Shown here: positions 44,430 through 52,929 of the stretch, one piece after another
Layout: each line of letters starts with the position of its first letter
Position numbering within the stretch: position 1 is the stretch's first letter
NCBI RefSeq assembly: GCF_000372745.1
Contig: NZ_KB889672.1
Span: forward strand, 51,867-115,866
Length of the DNA stretch: 64,000 nucleotides
Reading direction: 5' to 3'
DNA from: Embleya scabrispora DSM 41855
GTDB taxonomy: Bacteria > Actinomycetota > Actinomycetes > Streptomycetales > Streptomycetaceae
Translations under genes and position numbers: made by a program
The notes under the pieces: generated by a model
The model's input: only the letters and a program-made list of their open reading frames with translations
Databases searched by the model: none
What the model was told of the DNA's origin: nothing

Positions 44430-45848
44430 TCAGGAACGCTCGCGCCGGTGCAATTGCCGGGCGGCTTCCGCGATCGAGCCCGAAAGGGAGGGGTAGACGG
44501 TGAATCCGCTGGCGATCTGGTCGACCGTCAAGTGCAGGTCCACGGCGAGTGCGACGGTGTGGATCAACTCGCTCGCGCGCGGCGCCACGATCACACCGCC
44601 GACCACGATCCCGGTACCCGGGCGGCAGAACAGCTTCACGAAACCGTCGTGAATGCCCTGCATCTTCGCGCGCGGGTTGCGCGACAGCGGCAGCTTCACA
44701 CCGCGCGCGTCGATCTCGCCCGCGTCGATCGACGCCTGGGTATATCCCACCGTGGCGATCTCGGGATCGGTGAACACGTTCGAGGACACGGCCTTGAGGT
44801 TCAGCGGGGCCACCGCGTCGCCGAGCATGTGGTACATCGCGATCCGGCCCTGCATCGCCGCGACGGACGCGAGCGCGAACACGCCGGTGCAGTCGCCCGC
44901 CGAGTACACCCCGTTCGCGGTGGTGCGCGAGACCCGGTCCACCCGCACGTGTCCGGTGTCCTTGAGGAAGACGCCCGCTTCCTCCAAGCCGATGCCCGCG
45001 GTGTTCGGGATCGCGCCGACGGCGACCAGGCAGTGGCTGCCCTCGACGATCTGGCCGTCGGTCAGCGTGACGATGACGCTGTCCCCGTCCCGCTTGACGC
45101 TCTCCGCGCGCGAGCGCGACATCACTCGCATGCCACGCCGACGGAACACTCCTTCGAGCACCTCGGCCGCGTCCGGGTCCTCGCCCGGCAGCACCCGGTC
45201 GCGGCTGGAGACCAGGGTCACCTTCGAGCCGAGCGCCTGGTACGCACCGGCGAACTCGGCGCCGGTGACACCGGAGCCGACCACGATCAGCTCGCGCGGC
45301 AGCTCGGACAGGCCGTACATCTGCTTCCAGTTCAGGATCCGCTCGCCATCCGGCTCCGCCCCCGGGATCTCGCGCGGGTGCGCCCCGGTGGAGATCAGGA
45401 TCGCGTCCGCGTCCAGCGTGCGCTCGGTGCCGTCGGCCAGGTCGGCCACCACGCGGCGCGGCCCGTCGAGGCGGGCGGTGCCGCGCAGCACCCGCACGCC
45501 GGCGCGCGTGACGCTCTGCGCGATGTCGTTGGACTGGGCCTTGGCCAGTTGCAGCACGCGGCGGTTGACCACGCCCAGGTCCACGCCCACGATCGGGCGA
45601 TCCAGCGTGCCGGGGGTGCCGTCGTCGACGTAGATACCGAGCTCGTGGTGCGAGTCGGCGAAGTTCGTCATGACCTCGGCCGTGGCGATCAGGGTCTTGG
45701 ACGGGACACAGTCCGTCAGTACAGCCGCACCACCCACACCTTCGCGCTCTACCACCGTCACCTCGGCTCCGAGCTGTGCCGCGACCAAAGCCGCCTCGTA
45801 CCCGCCGGGTCCTCCGCCTACGATCACAATCCGAGTCACGGGTGTCAT
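44430..45848 (-). CDS. LpdA-type NAD(P)H-quinone dehydrogenase
   Basis: A 472-aa two-dinucleotide-binding flavoprotein: FAD site IVIVGGGPGGYEAALVAAQL at the N-terminus, NAD(P) site IVVGSGVTGAEFAGAY near 182, and second FAD motif GVYSAGDCTGVFALASVA near 313. In the lipoamide dehydrogenase active site (CxxxxC) the first Cys is replaced; the segment reads GGAAVLTDCVPSKTLI with a single Cys. This matches mycobacterial LpdA, which reduces quinones rather than lipoamide. ATG 45848 follows GGAGAGA. Confidence 0.9.
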   Translation of the reverse strand: MTPVTRIVIVGGGPGGYEAALVAAQLGAEVTVVEREGVGGAAVLTDCVPSKTLIATAEVMTNFADSHHELGIYVDDGTPGTLDRPIVGVDLGVVNRRVLQLAKAQSNDIAQSVTRAGVRVLRGTARLDGPRRVVADLADGTERTLDADAILISTGAHPREIPGAEPDGERILNWKQMYGLSELPRELIVVGSGVTGAEFAGAYQALGSKVTLVSSRDRVLPGEDPDAAEVLEGVFRRRGMRVMSRSRAESVKRDGDSVIVTLTDGQIVEGSHCLVAVGAIPNTAGIGLEEAGVFLKDTGHVRVDRVSRTTANGVYSAGDCTGVFALASVAAMQGRIAMYHMLGDAVAPLNLKAVSSNVFTDPEIATVGYTQASIDAGEIDARGVKLPLSRNPRAKMQGIHDGFVKLFCRPGTGIVVGGVIVAPRASELIHTVALAVDLHLTVDQIASGFTVYPSLSGSIAEAARQLHRRERS

Positions 45849-45884
45849 TCTCTCCCATGCCCGCGCGTCGCGTAGGCTGCGGCC

Positions 45885-46325
45885 ATGCCCCTCTACGCCG
45901 CGTACGCAAGCAACCTCGACGCGCGGCAGATGGCTCGGCGTGCCCCACACTCCCCTCTGCGCCACACCGGTTGGCTGCCCGGCTGGCGGCTGACCTTCGG
46001 CGGCGAGCAGTTGGGCTGGGACGGATCGCTGGCCACGGTCGTCGAGGACGAGTTGTCCCAGGTATTCGTCGCGCTGTACGACCTGGCCGAGATGGACGAG
46101 CCCGACCTCGACCGCTGGGAGGGCATGCCGCTGGGCCTGTACCGCAAGGTCCGGGTCCGGGTGGAGTCGCTCTTCGGCGAGCAGTTGGCGTGGCTGTACG
46201 TCCTCAACGACTACGAGGGCGGCCTGCCCTCGGCGCGCTACCTCGGCATGGTCGCCGAGTCGGCCGAGTCCGCCGGTGCCCCCGACGACTACGTCAAGGA
46301 ACTCCGCAACCGCCCCTGCTCGTAA
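45885..46325 (+). CDS. gamma-glutamylcyclotransferase-like protein
   Basis: A 146-aa protein with the family start MPLYAAYASNLDARQMARRA (YxSN motif, substrate loop) and the catalytic acidic residue in ALYDLAEMDEPDLDRWEG, shown in part. The C-terminus is GAPDDYVKELRN. It belongs to the GGCT/AIG2 superfamily that releases 5-oxoproline from gamma-glutamyl peptides; the actual substrate is unknown. Divergent from the quinone dehydrogenase across 36 bp. Confidence 0.88.
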   Translation: MPLYAAYASNLDARQMARRAPHSPLRHTGWLPGWRLTFGGEQLGWDGSLATVVEDELSQVFVALYDLAEMDEPDLDRWEGMPLGLYRKVRVRVESLFGEQLAWLYVLNDYEGGLPSARYLGMVAESAESAGAPDDYVKELRNRPCS

Positions 46326-46340
46326 CCCGGCCAGGCACGC

Positions 46341-46366
46341 GCGGTCGGCCACACCCGGCCGACCGC
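46341..46366. terminator. hairpin terminator
   Basis: A perfect 10-bp stem GCGGTCGGCC / GGCCGACCGC with a 6-nt loop, 15 bp after the cyclotransferase stop. Confidence 0.75.
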
Positions 46367-46623
46367 CGTCGGCGACCCGCGTCGCCCGCCCGTCCGCCGC
46401 GCCGTCGCGCCGTCGGCCCACCGCCGACGGGTGAGGCGTCGCCATGCGAGGTCCGGTACGGCCCCACCGGACGACGGCACGTGGCCCAGGGCGTGTCGTC
46501 ACCCGCGCCGCTCCCGCCGGTGATCGCGGCCGGGCCCGGCGCGGTCGACTTCCCCAAGCGGACATATCGCCACTGATCAGTGCCAATCGCCTCCCGCTGT
46601 CATTGCGGTCGTATCACAGTCTT

Positions 46624-46635
46624 CTACGCGCATAG
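46624..46635. promoter_or_regulatory. shared palindrome, phosphorylase copy
   Basis: CTACGCGCATAG, one mismatch from the perfect palindrome CTACGCGCGTAG found before the adenosine deaminase gene. It lies 45 bp upstream of the phosphorylase GTG and ahead of its likely -35 region. Confidence 0.55.
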
Positions 46636-46680
46636 ACCCCGCCCACGCTGTTCGCAGGTGCAGCATTTACGCTCATCGAT

Positions 46681-47490
46681 GTGAACGTATTGGATAGCCA
46701 CGACCCGTACACGGCCGCCGCCGAGGCCGCCGAAAGCCTTCAGCGGCTCACCGGTGCCGCCACGCACGACATCGCGCTCGTCATGGGCTCTGGCTGGGTG
46801 CCCGCCGCCGACATGCTGGGCGAACCGGAGCACGAGTTCCCGGTCACCGAGCTGCCCGGCTTCCCGCCGCCCGCCGTCGAGGGCCACGCGGGCACGGTCC
46901 GCTCGCTGGTCATCGGCGACCGCCGCGCGCTGGTCTTCCTCGGCCGCACCCACCTCTACGAGGGGCACGGCGTCGCGGCCGTCGCACACGGCGTGCGCAC
47001 CGCGGTCGCGGCCGGCTGCAAGGCCGTCGTGCTGACCAACGGTTGCGGCGGCCTGCGGCCGTCCTTCGTACCCGGCCAGCCGGTGCTCATCAGCGACCAC
47101 ATCAACCTCACCGCCGCGTCGCCCATCGTCGGGGCCAACTTCGTCGACCTGACCGACCTTTATTCGCCGCGGCTACGCGCGTTGTGCCGCGAGGTCGAGC
47201 CCGACCTCGAAGAGGGCGTGTACGTGCAGTTCCCCGGCCCGCACTACGAGACCCCGGCCGAGATCGGCATGGTCCGCGCGATCGGCGGGCACCTCGTCGG
47301 CATGTCCACGACCATCGAGGCGATCGCCGCACGCGAGGCCGGCGCCGAGATCCTGGGCATCTCGCTCGTCACCAACCTCGCCGCGGGGATGACCGGCGAA
47401 CCGCTCAACCACGAGGAGGTCCTGGCCGCCGGACGCGCGTCCGCCGAGCGCATGGGCCGACTGCTGACCCAGGTCCTGCCGCGCATCTGA
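46681..47490 (+). CDS. purine nucleoside phosphorylase
   Basis: A 269-aa trimeric-class PNP. Phosphate and purine motifs are MGSGWVP near residue 35, [10 protein letters not shown] near 86, [14 protein letters not shown] near 119, [10 protein letters not shown] near 191 and LVTNLAAGM near 233. It splits purine (deoxy)ribonucleosides to base and sugar-1-phosphate. The GTG lies 7 nt after TACGCT with no ribosome site, indicating a leaderless mRNA. It likely shares a transcript with the mutase downstream. Confidence 0.93.
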   Translation: MNVLDSHDPYTAAAEAAESLQRLTGAATHDIALVMGSGWVPAADMLGEPEHEFPVTELPGFPPPAVEGHAGTVRSLVIGDRRALVFLGRTHLYEGHGVAAVAHGVRTAVAAGCKAVVLTNGCGGLRPSFVPGQPVLISDHINLTAASPIVGANFVDLTDLYSPRLRALCREVEPDLEEGVYVQFPGPHYETPAEIGMVRAIGGHLVGMSTTIEAIAAREAGAEILGISLVTNLAAGMTGEPLNHEEVLAAGRASAERMGRLLTQVLPRI

Positions 47491-47546
47491 GCGCGCGCAA
47501 GCCCCGTCCCGCCCTCTTTGATCCCTTCCGCACCGAGGAGTCCGTG

Positions 47547-49238
47547 TTGAGCGACATCATCGAGATCGCGCGCGCCTGGCTGGCCGAGGACCCGGACCCG
47601 GACACCCGGGCCGAACTCGAGGCGTTGCTCGAAACGGACGACCGGGAGGGCCTCGCGGATCGCTTCGCCGGGCTGCTCCAGTTCGGTACCGCGGGGTTGC
47701 GCGGCGAGTTGGGGGCGGGACCGAACCGGATGAACCGCGCGGTGGTGATCCGCGCGGCGGCGGGGCTGGCCGCCTACCTCAAGACCGTGTACCTCACCGA
47801 CACGGCCGCCCCCGCCGCGACGCGCAATGCGGTGGTGATCGGGTTCGACGCGCGGCACAAGTCCGACGTGTTCGCCCGGGACACCGCCGCCGTCATGGAG
47901 GCGGCCGGGCTGCACGCGCTGCTGCTGCCCCGGCCGCTGCCCACGCCCGTGCTCGCCTTCGCGATCCGGCATCTGGGCTGCGTCGCGGGGGTGATGGTCA
48001 CCGCGAGCCACAACCCGCCGCGCGACAACGGCTACAAGGTCTACCTCGGCGACGGGTCGCAGATCGTGCCGCCCGCCGACGCGGAGATCGCCGGGAACAT
48101 CGCCGCGGTCCGCTCGCCGGCCGACGTGCCGATGGCCGAGGACGGCTGGGAGACGCTCGGCGAGGCGCTGATCGACTCCTACCTCGACCGCGCCCTGACC
48201 GTCGTCGACCCGGCCGGGCCGCGCGACGTGCGCATCGTGCACACCGCGATGCACGGCGTGGGCACCACCGTGATGCTCGGCGCGTTCGATCGCGCGGGCT
48301 TCGCGGACGTGCGACCGGTGCCCGAACAGGCGGACCCGGACCCGGACTTTCCGACCGTGGCGTTCCCCAACCCGGAGGAACCCGGGGCGATGGACCTCGC
48401 GTTTCGCACCGCGCTCGCCGAGGACGCGGACATCGTCATCGCCAACGACCCGGACGCCGACCGGTGTGCGGTCGCGGTGCCGGATCCGACCGTCGCGGGC
48501 GGGTGGCGGATGTTGCGCGGCGACGAGGTCGGCGCGCTGCTCGGCGCCGAGGTCGCCCGCCGGGGCACCGACGGCGTACTGGCCACCACGATCGTGTCCT
48601 CCTCGCTGCTGGGCGCGATCGCGCGGGCGAACGGGATCGCGTACACGGAGACCCTGACCGGCTTCAAGTGGCTCGCGCGGGTGCCGGACCTGGCCTTCGC
48701 GTACGAGGAGGCGCTGGGCTACTGCGTGGACCCGGCCGGGGTGTGCGACAAGGACGGCGTCACCGCGGCGCTGATGCTGGCCGAACTCGCGGCCGGCGCC
48801 AAGCGGGACGGCCGGACGCTGCCCGGTCTGCTGGACGACATCGCCGGCCGGTACGGGCTGTACGCGACCGACCAGTATTCGGTGCGGGTGGACCGCCTCG
48901 AATCGATCGCGGAGGCCATGCGGGGACTGCGCGAGCAGGCCCCGAAGACGCTCGGCGACCTGGCCGTGGCAACCGCCGAGGACCTGCTGCACCCGGCGGC
49001 CGACGGCCTGCCGCCCACCGACGGCCTGCGCTACACGCTGGCCGGCGACGGCGCCGGCCTGCTCGCGGGTCGGGTCGTGGTGCGGCCGTCCGGGACCGAA
49101 CCCAAGCTCAAGGCCTACCTGGAGGTCGTGGTCGACCCGAACCGGGTCGCCGAAGTCGGCATCGACGCCGCCCGCGCGGCGGCACACGCGGCGCTGGAGC
49201 GGCTGAAGCGGGACCTGGCCACGACGCTGGGCATGTAG
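47547..49238 (+). CDS. phospho-sugar mutase
   Basis: A 563-aa alpha-D-phosphohexomutase. Phosphoserine loop VMVTASHNPPRDNGYK is near residue 150, the magnesium loop ANDPDADRCAV near 298, sugar-binding GFKWLARV near 372 and the C-terminal VRPSGTEPKLKAYLE. Context after PNP suggests conversion of (deoxy)ribose-1-phosphate to the 5-phosphate, feeding DeoC, although phosphomannose or phosphoglucose activity is also known in the family. TTG 47547 is preferred with GAGGAG six bases upstream; GTG 47544 is possible. Confidence 0.9.
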   Translation: MSDIIEIARAWLAEDPDPDTRAELEALLETDDREGLADRFAGLLQFGTAGLRGELGAGPNRMNRAVVIRAAAGLAAYLKTVYLTDTAAPAATRNAVVIGFDARHKSDVFARDTAAVMEAAGLHALLLPRPLPTPVLAFAIRHLGCVAGVMVTASHNPPRDNGYKVYLGDGSQIVPPADAEIAGNIAAVRSPADVPMAEDGWETLGEALIDSYLDRALTVVDPAGPRDVRIVHTAMHGVGTTVMLGAFDRAGFADVRPVPEQADPDPDFPTVAFPNPEEPGAMDLAFRTALAEDADIVIANDPDADRCAVAVPDPTVAGGWRMLRGDEVGALLGAEVARRGTDGVLATTIVSSSLLGAIARANGIAYTETLTGFKWLARVPDLAFAYEEALGYCVDPAGVCDKDGVTAALMLAELAAGAKRDGRTLPGLLDDIAGRYGLYATDQYSVRVDRLESIAEAMRGLREQAPKTLGDLAVATAEDLLHPAADGLPPTDGLRYTLAGDGAGLLAGRVVVRPSGTEPKLKAYLEVVVDPNRVAEVGIDAARAAAHAALERLKRDLATTLGM

Positions 49239-49460
49239 GGACGGCGGCCGACGCGAACCGGTCGGCGGGCGGGGCGGGGCGGCCGATCGGCCGACCCGCC
49301 CCGCCGACGTATCGCCCGGTCCCGAGCCGTTCGGGGGACGGGCCCGGGGTCGGGTGGTACCGCGGTACGGGGTGGACGTGGCCCTTCGGACGGATGTGCC
49401 CGAGCGGGTTGCCGGCGGATCGTGGAAGCGTCCAGTCGACCCCGGCTCCGAGAGAACGCC

Positions 49461-49802
49461 ATGACCACCCTGACCCACTCCTCCGTCCGGAACACTCCCC
49501 TGCGCGCTCGTCTGCGGCACGTCTGGCAGTGGGCGAAGGCGGGACGCTCGATCCCGGCCCTCGCGACCTTCGTCGGCGGCGTGTCGGTGCTGCCGGTGCT
49601 CGCGTTCGGCGTGGCCTACCCGCTGCTCTCCGGCAGCGCCGACTCGCTCTTCCACTCCTCCGCGCAGGACATCGCGGCATGGGGCGGACCCGACATCGGC
49701 GGGCCGTGGGCCGGCCATGTCACGGTCGCCGCACTGGCCGCGGCCGGCACCCTGATCGTGCTCCACAGCGCGGCGCGGGTATTGCGGCGGCGCGCGCGCT
49801 GA
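49461..49802 (+). CDS. small two-span membrane protein
   Basis: 113 aa. Basic N-terminus (RLRHVWQWAKAGRS), spans near 42-62 (LATFVGGVSVLPVLAFGVAY) and 85-107 (HVTVAALAAAGTLIVLHSAA), and an arginine-rich end. GAGAGAACGCC precedes the ATG. It is 222 bp after the mutase and convergent with the next gene. No family recognised. Confidence 0.65.
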   Translation: MTTLTHSSVRNTPLRARLRHVWQWAKAGRSIPALATFVGGVSVLPVLAFGVAYPLLSGSADSLFHSSAQDIAAWGGPDIGGPWAGHVTVAALAAAGTLIVLHSAARVLRRRAR

Positions 49803-49833
49803 ACCCGGGCACGGGCTCCGGATCGCCTCGGCG

Positions 49834-50418
49834 CTACAGCAGGCCCAGGAGCAGCGAGGCCGCGCCCGAGACCACGAGGCCGCCGAGGATTTCCGGGGAC
49901 CAGCGGACCTGGACCGGGCCGGTGGACTTCTTGGCGAACTGCTCGCTCATCCCGCGCAGGTCGTCCACGACCTGGTCGGCGCGGGAGAGTTGGGGCAGGT
50001 CGTGGGCACCGTGGCCGTACGGGTCCTCCGCGGCCGCGCGGCCCTGTTGGCGCAGCGCGCGCTTGCGTTCGCGCAGCGAGACCGGAATGGCCCAGATGTG
50101 GAACGTCTTCTCGTCCGCGCGCACCTCGATCGAGTACTCGGCCCGGACCCGCTCGACCGCGCCCCACGGCACCACGATGGTGCGGAACGGGTTGCGGATC
50201 ACCAGCCGTTCCGGCCCCACCAGCACGGCCGAGCGCAGGGTGAGGGCAACCACCAGGATCGCGAAGAAGATCACGACGGCGACGGCGAGCCATTTGGTTC
50301 GGCCCTCGCCGCGGATCAGCGTGTCGATCACCATCCACATCCCGACGGCGATCAACAGCACCCCGACGGCCATCGCCGGCCGGGAGCGATACGTGGTGAT
50401 GTCCTCATCGCTGCTCAT
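49834..50418 (-). CDS. PH-domain membrane protein
   Basis: 194 aa with two N-terminal spans (AMAVGVLLIAVGMWMVIDTL, LAVAVVIFFAILVVALTL). A PH-like domain (VLVGPERLVIRNPFRTIVVP) follows, then a linker and a hydrophobic C-terminal tail (LGGLVVSGAASLLLGLL). Related in design, not closely in sequence, to the PH protein beside cyaA. Divergent from deoC across 88 bp. Function unknown. Confidence 0.8.
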   Translation of the reverse strand: MSSDEDITTYRSRPAMAVGVLLIAVGMWMVIDTLIRGEGRTKWLAVAVVIFFAILVVALTLRSAVLVGPERLVIRNPFRTIVVPWGAVERVRAEYSIEVRADEKTFHIWAIPVSLRERKRALRQQGRAAAEDPYGHGAHDLPQLSRADQVVDDLRGMSEQFAKKSTGPVQVRWSPEILGGLVVSGAASLLLGLL

Positions 50419-50481
50419 GTCCGGTGATTGTGCCGCACGGCACCGGTCGGGTTTGGCTCGACCGGACCGCTGGGCCCGACG

Positions 50482-50493
50482 CTACGCGAGTAG
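50482..50493. promoter_or_regulatory. shared palindrome, deoC copy
   Basis: CTACGCGAGTAG, one mismatch from CTACGCGCGTAG, placed 14-25 bp before the deoC GTG, immediately ahead of the -10-like TATGCT (50495-50500). A protein bound here would block transcription. Confidence 0.6.
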
Positions 50494-50506
50494 ATATGCT
50501 CGTCTT

Positions 50507-51487
50507 GTGAGCATGCCGTCTGCAATTCTCGCCGACCCGGCCGAGGTCACCTCGTCCGAAGCGGCCCTTCGACGCTTTCTGCACGGTCTTCCCGGCGTCG
50601 ACAGGGTCGGAACCGAAGCGCGGGCAGCAATGCTCGCGACGCGCTCGATCAAGAACGATGCCAAGGTCGCCGCGATCGACCTCGCCATCACGATGATCGA
50701 CCTGACCACCTTGGAAGGTGCCGATACCCCGGGCAAGGTCCGGGCGCTGTGCGCGAAGGCACTGCACCCGGACCCGGGCGCCCCGAACGCGCCCCGGCCC
50801 GCCGCGATCTGTGTCTACGGCGACCTGGTCGCCGAGGCCAAGGCAGCGCTCGGCGACTCCGGCGTGCACGTCGCCGCCGTCGCGACCGCGTTCCCCTCCG
50901 GGCGTGCCTCGCTCGACGTCAAGCTGGCCGACGTGGCCTACGCGGTCGCCGCCGGCGCGGACGAGATCGACATGGTCATCGACCGTGGTGCGTTCCTGGC
51001 CGGGCACTACCGGGCCGTCTTCGACGAGATCGTCGCGGTCAAGGCCGCCTGCGCGCGCAGCGCGGCCGCCGGCGGCGGCAGCGCCCACCTCAAGGTGATC
51101 CTGGAGACCGGTGAACTGTCGACGTACGACAACGTGCGCCGCGCCTCGTGGCTCGCGATGCTCGCGGGTGCCGACTTCATCAAGACGTCCACGGGCAAGG
51201 TCGCGGTCAACGCGACACTGCCGGTGACCCTGGTGATGCTCCAGGCGGTCCGCGACTTCCGCGAGGCCACGGGTCGCCAGGTCGGCGTCAAGCCGGCGGG
51301 CGGGATCCGCACCACCAAGGACGCGATGAAGTACCTCGTGCTGGTCAACGAGACGGTCGGCGCGGACTGGCTGGACCCGGACTGGTTCCGGCTCGGCGCC
51401 TCCAGCCTGCTCAACGACCTCCTGATGCAGCGCCAGAAGCTGGCCACGGGCCGCTACTCCGGCCCCGACTACGTGACGGTGGACTGA
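50507..51487 (+). CDS. deoC: deoxyribose-phosphate aldolase
   Basis: 326 aa. Schiff-base lysine is in DFIKTSTGKVAVNATL, and the second active-site lysine in GVKPAGGIRTTKDA. IDLAITMIDLTTLEGADTPG is the N-terminal substrate region. It splits 2-deoxyribose-5-phosphate to glyceraldehyde-3-phosphate and acetaldehyde. The GTG lies six bases after TATGCT, so the mRNA is probably leaderless; ATG 50513 is an alternative. The aldehyde dehydrogenase that can remove acetaldehyde follows 5 bp later. Confidence 0.94.
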   Translation: MSMPSAILADPAEVTSSEAALRRFLHGLPGVDRVGTEARAAMLATRSIKNDAKVAAIDLAITMIDLTTLEGADTPGKVRALCAKALHPDPGAPNAPRPAAICVYGDLVAEAKAALGDSGVHVAAVATAFPSGRASLDVKLADVAYAVAAGADEIDMVIDRGAFLAGHYRAVFDEIVAVKAACARSAAAGGGSAHLKVILETGELSTYDNVRRASWLAMLAGADFIKTSTGKVAVNATLPVTLVMLQAVRDFREATGRQVGVKPAGGIRTTKDAMKYLVLVNETVGADWLDPDWFRLGASSLLNDLLMQRQKLATGRYSGPDYVTVD

Positions 51488-51492
51488 CACCC

Positions 51493-52929
51493 ATGGGCAA
51501 CCCATTCGAGTACGCGCCCGCGCCCGAGTCGCGCGCGATCGTCGACATCGCCCCGGCGTACGGGCTGTTCATCGACGGAAAGTTCACCGACGCGGCGGAC
51601 GGCGGCCGGCTCAAGACCGTCGACCCGGCCACCGAAGAGGTGCTGGCCGAGATCGCGGTCGGCGGCGAGGCGGACGTGGACCGCGCGGTCAAGGCCGCGC
51701 GCAGGGCGTTCAAGTCGTGGTCGGCGCTGCCCGGCGCGGAGCGGGCCAAGTACCTGTTCCGGATCGCCCGGCTGATCCAGGAGCACGGGCGCGAGCTCGC
51801 GGTGCTGGAGTCGATCGACAACGGCAAGCCGATCCGCGAGTCGCGCGACGTGGACATCCCGCTGGTGGCGGCGCACTTCTTCCACTACGCGGGCTGGGCC
51901 GACAAGCTCGCGCACGCCGGCTTCGGAAGGGATCCCAAGCCGATCGGCGTGGCCGGTCAGGTCATTCCGTGGAACTTCCCGCTGCTGATGCTGGCCTGGA
52001 AGGTGGCGCCGGCCCTCGCGGGCGGCAACACCGTGGTGCTCAAGCCGGCCGAGACCACCCCGCTGACCGCGCTGCGGTTCGCCGAGATCTGTGTCGAGGC
52101 CGGACTGCCGGACGGTGTGCTGAACATCGTCACCGGCGCCGGCGAGACCGGACGGGCGTTGATCGCCCACCCGGACGTGGACAAGGTCGCGTTCACCGGC
52201 TCGACCGCGGTGGGCAAGGAGATCGCCCGCACGATCGCGGGCACCCGCAAGCGGGTCACCCTCGAACTCGGCGGCAAGGCCGCGAACATCGTCTACGACG
52301 ACGCGGCGATCGACTCCGCCGTGGACGGCATCGTCGAGGGCATCTTCTTCAACGGCGGCCAGGTCTGCTGCGCCGGTTCGCGCCTGCTCGTGCAGGAGTC
52401 GGTGGCCGAGGAGCTGCTGGCGAGCCTGACCCGGCGGATCAAGACGCTGCGCGTGGGCGACCCGCTGGACAAGAACACCGACGTCGGCGCGATCAACTCG
52501 GCCGCACAGCTCTCCCGGATCCGGGAACTGGTCGCGGCGGGCGAGGCCGAGGGCGCCGAGCGCTGGTCCCTGGCCGGCGAGTTGCCCGGCAAGGGCTTCT
52601 GGTTCCCGCCGACGGTGTTCACCGGCGTCACCCAGGCACACCGGATCGCCCGGGACGAGATCTTCGGCCCGGTGCTGACCGTACAGACCTTCCGCACCCC
52701 CGCCGAGGCGGTGGAGAAGGCGAACAACTCCGCGTACGGCCTGTCCGCCGGAGTGTGGACGGAGAAGGGCGCCAAGGCCCTGTGGACCGCGCAGCGGCTG
52801 CGGGCCGGCGTCGTGTGGACCAACACGTTCAACAAGTTCGACCCGGCCTCGCCGTTCGGCGGGTTCAAGGAGTCGGGCTTCGGCCGCGAGGGTGGCCGCC
52901 ACGGGCTGGAGGCCTACCTCGATGTCTGA
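51493..52929 (+). CDS. aldehyde dehydrogenase
   Basis: A 478-aa NAD(P)+-dependent enzyme. The Asn in QVIPWNFPLLMLAWK near residue 158, glutamate in TLELGGKAANIV near 257 and catalytic cysteine in NGGQVCCAGSRL near 291 are all present. The C-terminal SPFGGFKESGFGREGG is intact. Position directly after deoC suggests acetaldehyde to acetate. It overlaps the next, related gene by 8 bp. Confidence 0.93.
   Translation: MGNPFEYAPAPESRAIVDIAPAYGLFIDGKFTDAADGGRLKTVDPATEEVLAEIAVGGEADVDRAVKAARRAFKSWSALPGAERAKYLFRIARLIQEHGRELAVLESIDNGKPIRESRDVDIPLVAAHFFHYAGWADKLAHAGFGRDPKPIGVAGQVIPWNFPLLMLAWKVAPALAGGNTVVLKPAETTPLTALRFAEICVEAGLPDGVLNIVTGAGETGRALIAHPDVDKVAFTGSTAVGKEIARTIAGTRKRVTLELGGKAANIVYDDAAIDSAVDGIVEGIFFNGGQVCCAGSRLLVQESVAEELLASLTRRIKTLRVGDPLDKNTDVGAINSAAQLSRIRELVAAGEAEGAERWSLAGELPGKGFWFPPTVFTGVTQAHRIARDEIFGPVLTVQTFRTPAEAVEKANNSAYGLSAGVWTEKGAKALWTAQRLRAGVVWTNTFNKFDPASPFGGFKESGFGREGGRHGLEAYLDV

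Larger units (their letters stand above)
46326..46680. other. intergenic region before purine nucleoside phosphorylase
   Basis: Holds a terminator (46341-46366) and the phosphorylase promoter with a palindrome at 46624-46635 and TACGCT at 46668-46673. The rest shows no gene. Confidence 0.5.

Noticed and set aside
48464..50500. Open frame that joins upstream of deoC into a ~1000-codon reading frame
   Set aside because: Only the part from 50507 is DeoC. The rest overlaps the mutase gene in another frame and the PH-domain gene on the opposite strand and has no protein-like pattern.
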